Source of the DNA: Polytrichum commune
Taxonomy: Eukaryota > Streptophyta > Polytrichopsida > Polytrichales > Polytrichaceae
Length of the DNA stretch: 64,000 nt
Assembly (NCBI GenBank): GCA_950295325.1
Contig: OX485807.1
Location: 3,972,501 to 4,036,500 of the forward strand
Direction: 5' to 3'
The notes beneath the pieces are model-generated. The model was not told the DNA's origin. It saw only the letters and a program-made list of their open reading frames with translations, and ran no database searches. Position 1 is the first letter of the stretch. Every line of letters begins with the position of its first letter. The translations under genes were made by a program, and so were the position numbers. This document shows positions 10,620 through 23,274 of this stretch, one piece after another.

Positions 10620-13590
10620 AACTAGCATTCTAAATTCAGTAATTGACACAATTGGAAGGACCTACTATGTGATCATTTTTTTTAAAGAATTCACCATTAG
10701 CTCTCATAATTTGTTCCATTCAACTCTAATTTTAAAACCTAAATGGCAATTTGCATGATCTAATTCGATGACACAATTCCCTAACACTTCTTAATTTGAT
10801 CCAAGGGCCAAAATTGACGGTGAAGTTGAAAGTGCCCACAAGAGGGCCACATACCTTAGTTACTTTGATGAATTATTGGGTTTTTGGAATCCGTTGCCAC
10901 ATGTGCCACTAGAACATTGGCTAGTGCTTTGAGGTATGTTCAATTTGCTCATGACCCTTCTATGTAGCTTTTGTACCTCTATGTTCAAAAGGTTCATGTG
11001 TGGTATTTTACTCTAATGATAAGCAATATAGTAGCATAAAGTGTGCATTGTCACCAACATATCAAATGCAAGGTGATGACTTGGTCTTCCGAATGATCCC
11101 ACAAGAATTTAGAAAGAACTTTTGTATAGCCAAGGCCACAAGTGATTGCCAAAGAAAAAGGTCAGTAGCTTGGTGAAATGAAACCATAGAGACCCCAAAA
11201 GGATCCATGATCATGGAGAGAATAAAACTAAACAATAACTCAATAATTATAGAGGAAAACAAAGCTCTCTATCAAGCCAAGCAAAACATAAATCCATCTA
11301 ACATTGGAAGACTAGTGAATAAATTGGCCATAGAGTTGCTCAACTCCCAAAATACGCAGTCGAGGGGTGTATAAAGATATAGGAGGTTGCCAACAAGGAT
11401 CAATGGCAATTTGTCATGCTTCTAGTGTCATCACACAAGAGGCATGTGTGGAGTCATATGTCCTTTTGTCCATACAAAACAATTATGGGAACAGAGAAGC
11501 GACCGATGTACCTCATCCATCTTGCATTGGGATTGAGCCAAAATCCGTAGAAAAAGCAAATACAATATTGTGTGGGGTTGGCCATAACAACCAACATGTT
11601 CGCAAATTTATTTTGTGCACCTACCATTAACATGATTTGAAGTCCAAGATAACTACGATTTGACACCAGCTATAGCACTCCCCAATGCATTTGACACATG
11701 TTAAAGGTCCAAATTTGGAGTAATTTGATTATTTTCATGCCATAATTGTTTTTCCTCTAGTAGTATTCACTATGAAATAGACCTCTAAAATCGCTTGTGA
11801 TTGCCCCATGATGTTGGCCCATCATGGCTCCTAAGAGTCTTCTCTAACTACTCTCCACATCCCCCTTCCATCTATCACTCCACATTTGCCCAAGGCCAAG
11901 ATTTTCATCCCTCCTCTTCCAAATCCTATATTTCCTCAACAAAGTAGAGATACTCAACTTAATAATGGATATTCCATCAACAATATTTGTACACCAAGTT
12001 ACTCTTTACCATGGTTCCTACATCATGTCATTTCAAAAGTCTAGAACATATTAAGGGCCCCAACTTACCTAATCAAGGGCCATGGGTATCACAAAATTGG
12101 GATGAAAGCAATGTTGTGATCACCCATTCAACCTTTTGTCTTGCTCAAATTCTCATCAGACAACCATTCATGGATACCAGAGATCGTTCATTCATCCATG
12201 GACCTTGTTGAGATCCTCCTAAGACATGGCCGCAACCACTGCCATCAAGAATCGGCAAAAGAGGAAGTGCCATTTATTTGACAATTATTAATGGTTGGTA
12301 ATATATGTACTAGGTTGGTACATTCTAGGTGGTTGGAATGGTAGGATCCTAGCTTACACCTTAAAGTTTGCTTTTTTGTTTTGTTATTATTTGATTATAA
12401 GAACTATTTGTATATTTAGTTGTTTCATGGGTGGTAGTTGCCAAATTCGAGACCTTCTCCTATTCATAACACTCACTATGGTCTCCGAATTGGTTGTTTG
12501 ATCCCAAGATTTTAGAATGGAAGATTTATCCCATGATCTTCTTGTTTGCAGAGTTGGGCGCACCCTTGCTGTTAGAAATTGAGAATCTTTTCAACGAGGT
12601 CATCAAGATGTCCAGAGGGTGCATCATTTATTAAAACCATACATCACATGGGATAAATCATCCTCATATCCTATATCATGATTAATCACCCTCATATTCT
12701 AATCATCTAAAATACAAATTTTGAGTGGACAAAAGAAGGAATATACAAACAAGCTTATAGCTAAGGAATAGTAAAAAGTATATATACCACCAAGAAAAGG
12801 GTAGACATCTCAAAAACTTCATAATCAAAACCCTGAACCCTGAAACCCAAAGGTACTTGGGTAGACCTTTCATAAACTAAATGAAACATGGAGATGTTGG
12901 ATGCTTATCTCCAACATAATAAGCCCTACTTGACTTTCTATATCCTCCAATATGTGTGTGCCCTTCTTATAAAATTTACGTATGAATTTCAAATCTCAAT
13001 GTTTCATACGACATGATATATCTACATTGCCTAAAAAAATAAAAATAAAAACCCTAATCCTATGTACGATATGCAAATGCAACCCATAGACTCAATTAAC
13101 ACCCGTTCTATGCACCCACGTGCTACAAGTACGATCAATCAATGGTGCCAACGTCAACCCAATCAATTCTATTTTGCAATTAAGATTCGCAACACTCCTA
13201 CCATACAGGTGATGTGTGTGTGTGTGTGTTTTTAATCTTATTATTTTTTTTCCAATTGTCCTGATTATGTTTCTATCCGTTGGCCATTTCTTGTGCCATC
13301 CGCCTATGATATAGTTTAGTGGCCATCTCTCGTTTTTCTACTTGATTCTAATGGCCAAGCATCCGGTACCTCACATGCAACTAGTGGGGCCCGAGAAAAC
13401 ATAATAAGAACAACAAACAAACACACTCATGTTGAGAAATCCAATGTGTTCATGTACGTCCCCTGTCTTTCCTAGCTTTACATGACACTTGCTTTCGTGT
13501 CCTTTCGGAATGGTGGGTATATATTTACGATTATATCTTACCCCCACCCATAGGGGCTCCATACATTCAAATTAGCACTTTCAAGTGCTC
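10620..13590. other. AT-rich gene-free DNA
   Basis: Only short unrelated open frames are present, none resembling a protein. A (TG)n run lies at 13212-13229. I see no intact transposon, RNA gene or repeat array. Confidence 0.4.
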
Positions 13591-13594
13591 ACTT

Positions 13595-13990
13595 GAAGGT
13601 GGTTGGGTCTTAAATGGTTACTTTTTTCCAACTAGCCCACTTCTCCTAGGATACGAAACATGCAATTAGTATGAGATGGTTAGCAATTCCAAGTCGATGT
13701 CATACTAGCTGTACTAATCATTTTTTCGGAATTTTGGGGGTTCATATGAATATCTTAGTTATTACCAAGTGAAGGATTTTGTGCTCCTAAAATGGTCTTA
13801 TAGGTCTGCCCCAATTATGTTGACTGTTGAGTTTAGAGGGGTTATCATAGTTTGAACATGCAACCCAACTTCTCTAGAATACATGCCTTCTTGGTCTCTA
13901 TTTCTTGGAGTCACACCAGACCACGAACCTCTCAATTGCATGTGTCCAATTAAGATAAGTACTAACCGATGAGACACTCGTGCCTTACAG
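13595..13990. repeat. R1-related fold-back fragment
   Basis: 13600-13645 resembles the inverted end of the R1 family (GGGTCTTAAATGGTTACTTT). 13790-13985 resembles R1 in the plus direction (CCAATTATGTTGACTGTTGAG, then AATTAAGATAAGTACTAACC). The ends are roughly inverted repeats. It is a diverged or rearranged copy. Confidence 0.4.
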
Positions 13991-14639
13991 TAAATTGTCT
14001 TGTTAGTGTGAGCCAGAATAGTACTCTAGAGTGGGCCATGTTATTTTCCAACCAATGTCGAATTTCTTGTTTAAAATTAGTGTGAGTCACATTGAAAGCT
14101 TTTGTGGGAAATTGATGTAGGTGACTATTTTTTTTTTTTATGCTACTTTTGTACTTCAACTCACACTCAAATACTCGCCAATGGGGAAGACCGAGGTCTT
14201 CGGCCCACATCAATTCCACCCTAACTAGACAATTAGAATGGCCCACATTAATTATGACCACATTAATTTTCACCCACACTAACAGGACAATTTTGTGTAC
14301 CGTATGTCCCATTCTCTAAGCTACGCGTTACGACATAGTATTAGTGTGTGTGGATATGTGAAATCAAGCTTTTGGGTGTCATTCACCCAATGGTTGTCCT
14401 CCTATTAAAACTTGACATGTTAGCCTTGTGCATCACCTTCTCTAGCAGTTGTAGACAACCCGTATAGTGTGGTCCGCACTATTAGGTGTCAAAAAGCGTA
14501 AGTACTTGGTCGTGAGCCGGCTCCTCCTTGATTACTCCACCTTCCATTTGTGCCCTCCCACTAACCCTAAGGTATGTGGGTGCCATTTGGTTCATTTCTC
14601 ATGTTCTCCAACTTCCACCAATTAGATTTACACAACAAA

Positions 14640-14870
14640 ACGCGTTATCAGAAGTGCATGTTTGTTGATTTCTTAATTAGACACATAGGTCCTCCCAAAT
14701 GTGTTCAATGTTGAGTGTAGAGTAGTTATTAATATTTGAAAACGCAGTCCAATCCCTTTTAAACATGTATTTTCATGATGTTTGTTCTTTGATCCTCATT
14801 GAACCACATTCCAATCATATATAGGGGTCCAATTAAGAAAAGGAGCCACTCAAGACCTATCGACCTTAAC
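14640..14870 (+). repeat. R1 dispersed repeat, copy 3
   Basis: Matches 10065-10310 and 2340-2575 along its length, including GTTCAATGTTGAGTGTAGAG, TTTTAAACATGTATTTTCAT and TTTGTTCTTTGATCCTCA. Non-coding. Confidence 0.7.
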
Positions 14871-14879
14871 AAATTGATG

Positions 14880-17460
14880 TCCAAATATACACTGAGTGGT
14901 GATTGGCGAGAATAACGTAGTTGGGAAATCCCAAAGTATTATTGGATCTTGCAGAAAACTTCAAGTCAAGTTGCAATACATTAGAGTTATTCATAAAGTT
15001 TTTGGTTTGAGACTAAACCCATGGTTTCGTCTACTTTACTTTACAGGTAACTATGTTACAATTATACTTAAAGTCTTGGGATCGAACTCTTGTTGAGTTG
15101 ACTAAACCATGAATTTTGAGAGAGTTATCATAAAGTCCCCCCCCCCCCCTTTTTTTAAAACTTATCAAACTAAAGTTCTCAAAGAGGGGTGTCGGATTAT
15201 TAAAAACCAGGCTTTTTTAGCTTGTCATACTAGGATGGGTGGACCAAGCTGACCTTATAATAGATTGATACTAAAATTTACGGTAGTGAAGCCCATGGGC
15301 ATATATCCTACTTTAGATCCTAGAGTTTTCTCAAAAACAATTGGGATGACAAGTGGAGATCCAAAACATTTCACCCGACTTTCAAAATAGGCTCCGACAC
15401 ACGATGAGCTCTTAATAGAAAGCTCTCTCAAAGAAGAATCCAACCCATGATCTCCTCCCTCTTTGAGGGACTTTTTGCATAACTCAGAGACTTTACACAT
15501 AACTAAATTAACTCCATTGTTTCGTTCTTAAACCCTCTTTGGGTCGGGCTTGCTTTGGACCAACGCTGCTTTTGCAATCCCCTCGAATACGTGCTAGCTA
15601 GCATGCATGGTGGCTGTCTACAGGGAAACCAAGGCATTATTTTGCACCACCGGCCCACTTGACAAGGCCTTTACACAAAATGCACATGCATATATATACG
15701 ATGTGCAAACGTAGCATACATTCATGTAAAATGGGACCCCTCGTTCAAAGAGTATTTCATGTACAAAGTTTCATTTGAAGGTGTTTTACATGCTATAGAT
15801 ATACATCCTCCTCGTAGTCTACAATACATTAATCTAGCTTCATTCTATTCCCATTTCGGGAAGCTAAACAGTGCACTTATATGATTTGTTTTGTTTTATG
15901 ATTTCTTAACGTAATTTTTCCTGACTTTAAACCAAAAAAATTACAAATTATTTCATGATCATTGACACTCACTAGATACTCAATTGTCTTATATTCAAAC
16001 ATGTATGTTTCAATCTACTTATCTCCAACCTCCCCTCTTTTCATAGTATCCACAAGCAGGAGCACCCAACTCACCCATCTACACATATGTACTATGGATC
16101 TATGTCATCCTGGCCCTTTCCATCCGTACATATAACACATCTTTTTAATGTGGGCCCCCTGCCTTTCCAGAATGGCAGTGAATAATGAATAGTAGGGTGA
16201 CAACCACTAACATCACCATCACATTGTCCGTTGTACACTAGATACATGAATTCACTCTCATCACATTGCATAAGTTGAAGAGCACTAGACTTTTACACAA
16301 TATGTTCATACAAGATTTTGTACATTAAACATTAACATGAGATTTTTCAAGGTAATTGTTTTTTTTTCATATTATGTGTCATAATTTTGTCATTTTATCT
16401 TCTTCCTTCTTAAACTATTCATGTGAAACCAAAAGTATTATCATAATACTTTATCAATTTAATATGTACCCAAACTTAGGGAAAGATGAGAAACAATTAC
16501 CCTAGTAGTAGTAATATTTAGAGAACACATTGAATTATAAATTCATCTATTCATTGCATGTCATATTTATTACTATTATTATCAACAAAGATCATACTTT
16601 TCCTATTAGTGTGGGCCAACATTTAAAATTTTGCATTGTTATTTAGAATACCATTCTTCGCCAAAGTAGCTCTTTCTTGTCATATGATATGCATACTACA
16701 CTGGAAAGTCCTATTTTGTTATATAAAAATTTAGCATGAAAATGATAATGTGGGCCACTCTTATTGTTTAGTCAAAGTTAAATAAACATAGGTCCAAGAC
16801 CCCAAGTCTTCCCCTTAGACTTCAATCTTTCTTGAGACTTTTGACCAACACATGACCAAATAATAGATATATATAGTCACCTTACATAAAGTAAACTAAA
16901 AAGTGAAATATTCAACCACATCAATGTAAAACTAGAGAATTGGCTTGGATTGAGTATCAACGTGGTCCATGTTATTTCCCATTACGAGAATCAATGTGGC
17001 TTTTACAAAATTAATCTAGCCAACATTGCTTTACACTATGTGCCGTAACCAATGCTTTGAAAATGTGATATGGGTTTATCTTAATCATGGTCTTCGAATT
17101 GTCGACCATGACCATGTGAAAATTTCCCAAAATAGTTTCCCCCTCTGGCCCTTGGTCACGTGTGTCATGATCTTGTGCTAAGGTTTTATTAACTTGGAAG
17201 CCATGAATAACAACACAGTCTCGAAACCTTCCATTTGTAAGGTAGAGGGTGCTAAAACCAACACCCTCAAATCTTGCACAATAAACACATACTGATGATA
17301 AATATGTTAACCATGTGAACATGAGTGCCCCCCCCCCCAATGGTTTTAGGTAAACTTTGAACCCTTATAACTTTTGCATATGATATCCAAAGAAGGCAAA
17401 TGAGTTTGGTGAGTTAGAATCCCCATTGAATTTCCAATCTTATAGTAGTATATGTACTAC
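14880..17460. other. AT-rich gene-free DNA
   Basis: Contains homopolymer C runs at 15137-15149 and 17328-17338. An 81-codon minus ORF (15500-15255) and a 109-codon minus ORF (17340-17011) have no recognisable features. No element was identified. Confidence 0.4.
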
Positions 17461-17463
17461 TAC

Positions 17464-17700
17464 TCAACGCTTAAAGTGATGATTTCAACACCAGTGTCCG
17501 GGAAGACTTTCAGTATATAATTGGTTAAAATCCTAGTGTTTCCAAGTCCAAACCAGTTACATGTTGTGAAATTTTGGTTTTTCTTCATTGATTTGAGGTG
17601 TATTCCATGGATTCCTCTCAAACGATGAATAAATCTCCTGATGTCTTGAAGGACTTCAACCAGTGATTTCTGAAGCAAAACCGGTTCAATTGTAACAAGC
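17464..17700 (-). repeat. R3 dispersed repeat, copy 1
   Basis: Reverse complement of the family represented at 35400-35930. It shares AACCGGTT, then TCAAGACATC, then GAATACACCTCAAATCAATG, then TTGGAAACACTAGGAT. It lacks an internal part present in the 35.4-kb copy. Confidence 0.65.
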
Positions 17701-17958
17701 TAGAAGTTGGTTCTCCCAATTCATTGGTTAACTTAGCACCCTCTCCCTTCCTTCCTTGAATAAGAAGCTACTAGATCAATGGGTGGGCGATATTACGTCA
17801 TAATGCCAGAGTGTACACAGGGGCATTCATGAATCCTATAAATATGTTTTAGATCCCATTGAATCTCGTGCAACAGTAAGTAGCACCGCATGCAAAGTTG
17901 TTGTGGCCCTCTATCCCTTAGACCCCCTCAGCCTAGCTTTCAAAGAAAGAGAAGGGAA

Positions 17959-17974
17959 GGGGGGGGGGGGGGGG
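17959..17974. repeat. Poly-G tract, 16 bases
   Basis: Uninterrupted G run in AT-rich DNA, one of nine such G/C runs of 11-17 bases in the window (see findings). Confidence 0.9.
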
Positions 17975-18084
17975 ATATTTATTGCAAGATCTCCACTAAT
18001 GCAGTCCGACAGCAGCGGATTCGATCAAGTCTTACATTTGCAAAAACCCTGGCAGGGCTTGGTCTCTGAAGCAAAAATGCAACC

Positions 18085-18600
18085 GGCCACTAAGTTAGCT
18101 AGTTACCAGCTGAAGTTCATCAAGACTTCGGGAAAGTTATTGATCCTTTTAGAGGAATTTGGGGAATATACCAGCTCGAATGGAGAATAAAGAGGAGGAA
18201 AACCGACAGATGCCGACATGGAACGGGTTGGAGTAAGTTGGAAGCACTAGGACCCAGTGTGTATCTCTTGACTAAGTTTTTGCAAGTTTCTTGACATTTG
18301 ACATGCACGATTTAGATTTTGACATGTTGTGTGAGTTGTGAAGAAAAGAACGACATGTCGATTGACACTTTAGAAATTGACATGACACGTACTACTAGGC
18401 GTGTGACCTTGAGGTGACATTTTAGAAGGAAATGTAGAAGATGTCAACCGACATTCATTTTCGTTTTCGAAATCGTCGCGTGACACTTTGGATTTGGAGT
18501 TGAACGTGAAACGAAATTTGTGAAACATATATACACAGGATCTCGAGCGATTATGGCCCAAAATCTCCACCGGATCACACTGCTATGAAGCGCAGGTGAA
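18085..18600 (+). repeat. R3 dispersed repeat, copy 2, with an insert
   Basis: 18085-18250 matches the R3 body (AAGACTTCGGGAAAG, then GAATATACCAGCTCGAATGG). 18538-18585 matches its end (AGGATCTCGAGC, then GCCCAAAATCTCC). About 280 bp of unrelated sequence (18255-18537) splits the copy. It is inverted relative to both neighbouring copies. Confidence 0.55.
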
Positions 18601-18659
18601 GGGTACGTACGTGATTTGTGACACAGCCTCTGTATCCAGCCAGCTTCTGACAATGTCAA

Positions 18660-18890
18660 TATAGCCCCCACAAAGCAGTGCCCTGGGAGATTCTTGGGCA
18701 TGATTGGTCGATATCCTACTGCTTCCACCGTAGTCCAGCCGGTTGCATGCTGGAATCTTTTGGATTTTCCTTTAATTAAATTGGGGTATATTCTCCAGGC
18801 TCCTCAAAAATGATTGGTAAGTGTCCTGAAGTCTTCATGAACTTCCACCACTTATTTCTCAAACGCAACCGATGAATCTGTAACTAGCAG
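18660..18890 (-). repeat. R3 dispersed repeat, copy 3
   Basis: On the minus strand it reads GAAGTTCATGAAGACTTCAG, GAGAATATACC and AGGATATCGACCAATCATGC, the same blocks as the other R3 copies. Copies 1 to 3 alternate orientation (-, +, -). Confidence 0.6.
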
Positions 18891-18960
18891 CCGCTAGCTT
18901 CTCCCCCTCCCATTTCATTTTGCCACAAAAGCTGGCTTTCGTACGCGAGGGTAGTATTAA

Positions 18961-19461
18961 GGGCCACGTCACACACGAGACTGAGAGCCCGAGACCAGTA
19001 CACTTCAAGCACTCTCATTGGTGGAAAAGGCGGAGCCGGTCCAAGTTTGCTTCACGCTGTGCTTGAGGGACCAATGGAGTAAGTGAATGCAGTATGGGTG
19101 TAAAGTCTACATGGGTTCTTACATGGCATCGAATGTATCATGTTTCATGGTCACTTGGACTATTTTCAAAAACCCACCTCTTGAGGGTAGGTCTAATACA
19201 GAACCAGGAAACCATGGCACTCCGAACACTCACGACCGTTGGTTTATTCTGTTTTTATCATGCGTGAGGATCCGTGTGAATAGAAATTCATTGAAATAGC
19301 ATTTGGTTGAGAGCCCGGTCACATATGATTTCACACTACACTTGAGAGTCCGTGACCACACGACATCATTTTGGAGGTGTGTCGGGACGGCCTTTGGACA
19401 CTTTCTTTTGGGCTTTCACAATTTCATGGTCACGGCTCTTGGCTCGTGTGTGAAGTGGCCC
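18961..19461. mobile_element. PIF/Harbinger-like MITE (501 bp)
   Basis: Terminal inverted repeats start GGGCCACGTCACACACGAG on the left and GGGCCACTTCACACACGAG on the right, with further pairing inside. The element is flanked by a direct TAA on each side (18958-18960 and 19462-19464), the 3-bp TWA target duplication typical of PIF/Harbinger. No transposase is encoded. A second, internal copy of the terminal motif (about 19310-19365) suggests internal rearrangement. Confidence 0.75.
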
Positions 19462-19469
19462 TAAGTAGA

Positions 19470-20115
19470 ATGGTCAAGAACACTCAACGTTATTGTCGCT
19501 ACGCCGCAATTTACAAGCTTCTGAAAGACAAGCGCACACTTACAGCCCATGCCTTTGTTCACTCATGGTCGAGACTCTGTATTCCACCTAAAAATGATGT
19601 CGATTACGATGTGGAAGTATCGCACTTATTTTAGTACTAAGAATTGGGCATTTCTTCGAGCCAAAATTGATGCGGTTGTTGAATGGTCCTACGACTAGCA
19701 TAAGTTGAAGTCAAGTCAGCTCAATATTGGCGCTCAATCAACTTGGCTTCCACATCTAGGAACTTAGTATTCATTTGAATGTTTGAATGTATTGAAGCGT
19801 GTCATCTGTCCACACAAACGGCATGATTGTCCCATTCAACCCTGAATAAATAAATAAACAAAAACAAAAACAAATATTATAGATGCCATATTCATGTTGT
19901 TCCAAGATGTTCGTGAACCGAGCTTGTTGCATGTGGTTCCACACTTCTCAACCAACCATTATGTCGTTGAATACATCACACACAAGTTGTTGCTTTAGTT
20001 GTGAGTACCTTTGCATTATAAAATATGTCATGCTCCTCACCACCATGACTAGTAGTAACTACTCGGGCAGCTAGTGAAGCACTAAATCGATTTTAGGCTA
20101 TTGTTAAATCGACCA
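19470..20115. other. Gene-free DNA
   Basis: Short low-complexity tract of AAATAAATAAAC type near 19848-19875. No protein-like ORF, RNA gene or transposon end was recognised. Confidence 0.4.
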
Positions 20116-20121
20116 CGTAGT

Positions 20122-20312
20122 TTGTTAAAACGACCACAATGACATGTGGTGCAGTCACGTGACTTGTCAAAATTTGATTTTTCTTCACACGCATGAAGAG
20201 TAATCTATCAACTCTGCTTCCTCTTTCTTTATATTTCAACTAACAGGTAGAATTGTTCAAATTTTGACAAGTCATTTGATTGCATGACAAGTCTATGTGG
20301 TTGTTTTAACAA
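20122..20312. mobile_element. Fold-back MITE-like element, about 190 bp
   Basis: Arms of about 60 bp (20122-20182 and 20252-20312) are near-perfect inverted copies, sharing TTGTTAAAACGACCACA and GACTTGTCAAAATTTGA, with a loop of about 70 bp. It is directly followed by a (TTA)n(TCA)n microsatellite. Non-coding; the superfamily is not clear. Confidence 0.7.
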
Positions 20313-20315
20313 TGA

Positions 20316-20360
20316 ATTATTATTATTATTATTATTATTATCATCATCATCATCATCATC
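20316..20360. repeat. (TTA)n(TCA)n compound microsatellite
   Basis: Trinucleotide run that switches from TTA/ATT to TCA/ATC units, abutting the fold-back element. Confidence 0.9.
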
Positions 20361-21050
20361 GTCCTTTTTCCTCTTTTAATGTTTTCTCCAATGTCACCTT
20401 GGTAAGAAGTTTACATAATCCTTTGAGACTTGGTATTGTTGATGAAAGTTGATGAGTTCCATCATCATGCCAATTAATGAAGACTCGTCCAATCAAGGAA
20501 GTGGCTGCATTTTTGGGCCCCTTTCAAGTTTTCTTCTGGCTCCAAGCTAGTGCTTTGGACCAAAGTGTCAAAACATGTGGATCACTTGATCATGTGTTGT
20601 CACTCGCTTGTTGTATATTACATGATCGTATTAAGGCTATGATCTTCTAGTTTGTAGTACCTTAAATTCTTCATCTTTTTTTTTGGGGGGGGGGGTTGGT
20701 TTTGATCTATCTCTAGATATGCGAAGTCAAATTGTCTTGTTCAAACATAGAACAAGTGTTGGATGATTGTGTATTATCATCACATTGATATTACGCCATC
20801 GTAGGGTACCCTGAAATCCAAAGGCACGTCTAATCTTAGTACCACCACCATGCATGGGGTGATTAACTTCTTATTAACCTATATCATTACTTAATACGCA
20901 TCTTCTTGAAGATTAAAAAAATTCATCTCATGTGACTCAACATTTTAATGAGGATTCATGTGGCAACATCAATTTTAATTGGATATAATTGCAAGGAGTC
21001 TACGTTTAGGGTTGGCAACAAACTCCGCGACCACCACTGGTTTTATATAC

Positions 21051-21084
<34 letters not shown>

Positions 21085-21470
21085 ATTGCAAGCACACAAA
21101 GGTTTTGCCATATGGTGTTTTGAATTGTCTGAGATAAGGACTTGGCACTTCTCGAAGTAGTGCCACGCATATTGCTCAATTATTGCGCACGAGTATTTAT
21201 TCAAGGAAACTAGCTCGTTTGACAGTCAATTGATGAGAGTCATGTGGCAGTAAGTTAATTGGGTGCAGGTGATCTCTACTGAGCAACGTCAGCTGAATCT
21301 ATCATGATAATATTACTTTCTCATTCAAGAGCAAAGATGTCACGGTTGCTTCAAAATCGCCAGGCCGACTCTATGTTGAATCAAATTGTTGACCCAGTCT
21401 TGGCCATGGAGTAGATGTAGATTTGCTTGTCGCGAGTGCAAGTTTTGAGATTGTGGTGAAATTGATGCGC
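20361..21470. other. Gene-free DNA with a (GAT)n run
   Basis: A (GAT)n microsatellite lies at 21051-21084 and a poly-G run at 20685-20695. The ORFs over the GAT run are simply read through it. No gene was recognised. Confidence 0.5.
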
Positions 21471-21474
21471 TGCT

Positions 21475-21880
21475 CTATTGCTAGCAAAGAAAAATGAGGT
21501 TTGACCTTTACAATTGAACCACATGGGGGTGAATAAAAAGTGGTCGAGTTTTCGTCTCAAAAAATCTGAGGGGTGTGGGTTTCAGGAGTCTCCCACGTTG
21601 ACAAAATCCCATAGTTGTTCTCGTGTCCACATTCTAGTGTTGCTCCCATTCCCAATGGCCGCCGTCTTTGCACTTCAGGTACAATGCTGCCATGTTGCTC
21701 ATGTTGCATGCTATGGTGCTACTAGCAAAGAAAAGAATGAGGCTTGACCACTATAATTGATCCACATGGGGTTAAATGAAAAACGTCGAGTGTTTGCCCC
21801 ACAATCTATGAGAATTCTCTCATGATGACAAAAAATGTGGTTGTTCATGTGTCGACATTGTAAAGTTGGTCCAGTTTTCA
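21475..21880 (+). repeat. Degenerate tandem repeat, period about 243 bp
   Basis: The unit beginning CTAGCAAAGAAAAATGAGG (21480) recurs as CTAGCAAAGAAAAGAATGAGG (21722). Both continue through TTGACC, then CCACATGGGG, then GTCGAGT, then GACAAAA. A weaker third partial unit may follow to about 21980. Non-coding. Confidence 0.6.
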
Positions 21881-22209
21881 TGCACTATGAGAAAACATGC
21901 ACCTTCCTTACATGACAAAATTACAAGACTTTTACAAAATGTGGTCAGTTTTACATGTGTAGATATTTTGGGTTGTTGCAAAATTACACTCAAATTGGGC
22001 ACGTTATGAGAGCGTAGTAAAGGAATGACTCTTATTAGACCCTGCAAGTCCACAAATTGCAAATGTGTGGAATAATATCAACTATTACAATTTGGTAAAC
22101 GATTGTGGCAAAATTTAAGGGTGTATCATTCCCGTTTTACATTAATATTCAACCAGTCATTTTGTTTTAATTCTTTCAATTCTAGTTGCGGTTGGGGTAC
22201 CAAATCAAA

Positions 22210-22690
22210 GCTCTTGAGAATGGAATCCAAAGAGCCCAAACATGCTTACAAATCTAAGATTTGAGGGAAAATACATCAAATACAAACATGAAGAGAATTT
22301 TCTCTTTGAATGGTCATCACACCCAAACGGTCGAGTGTTAAGAGATGAAAGTTGGTGTTGATGGATAGAGCTAGAGAAGGAAAATCTACAAAACCTCATC
22401 TCAAGTGTTAAGTCCAAGAATGAGAGTGAAAACATTGAAAAACACCTTGAAGTGGAGATACCCTTTGAATGGCCAGTGCTCCCCAATTGCTTAAGAGGTA
22501 GAAGGCAAGCTTGGCGATTATAGATAGACAAAAAATGCAAATCCAAAGAGGTTATACTCGTGCCCTAAATCTAAGAAATAAGGACAATCAAAGAGGGTTT
22601 GGACATTGAATGCTCACTGCACTAAAACGACCAGGAGTTAGGAGGCGCACTTGGTGTCTAGAAACAGACCATGAGAACCGTTACAAGATG
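22210..22690. repeat. Degenerate tandem repeat, period about 155 bp
   Basis: Three diverged units are marked by TTGAATGGTCATCACACC (22308), TTGAATGGCCAGTGCTCCCC (22465) and TTGAATGCTCACTGCAC (22606), with similar spacing of the AAATCTAAGAA-type block. The 113-codon minus ORF (22546-22205) lies across the array and is not protein-like. Confidence 0.45.
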
Positions 22691-22699
22691 GACTCTTGT

Positions 22700-23270
22700 T
22701 TTGTGGAAAACCAACAAGGTCTAAAGGAAATATCACCATTTGAAACAACTAATGGTGTTTCTTGAAGGTTGGTTTTGGTGGCAAGCAACTTTTTCATTAG
22801 GCATGTGCTCCCGTCAAAGTGATAAATGTTATTTGCTGAGTAAGACTTAAAGGCAAGAAAACCACTTGTCAATTAGATATTAGACCATGCAATGACATTT
22901 TTATAAAACATAGATTATATTGCACAGAAAACCGGGAGAGTTATACTTAATTTTCAATGTGAACATCTGTGTTTTTTTTTTTTTTTTTTGTTTTTTCATT
23001 GTGGAGGCTTTTACAAAAATAAAATTGTAAATGCCAAAACGCGTAGAATAACCATGGTCACTAGTGGTGATGACAACCTTCTCTTTGCACTTCTAGCCTA
23101 TTGGACCCCAACAGAAGGTTGTCGAAGTCTCTTCGTTTTGTGCCGCCCCATGCGCCGCTCCATGATCGCTTTTATGTATGGTGCACTTGTGATGGTTTTG
23201 CTTTAAGTCTTTGCCCTCAGTCTTGTCGTAACTTATTTCCTTGGGTATCTGCACCCTACGACATCCCTCA
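22700..23270. other. Gene-free DNA
   Basis: A poly-T tract lies at 22973-22989. The 72- and 85-codon plus ORFs here show no family resemblance. Nothing else was recognised. Confidence 0.4.
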
Positions 23271-23274
23271 AGGC

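Noticed and set aside
15255-15500. 81-codon minus ORF
   Set aside because: No recognisable motif, no promoter or splice context; length is within chance for this much DNA.
20975-21166. ORF with a histidine run
   Set aside because: It is only the (GAT)n microsatellite read on the other strand.
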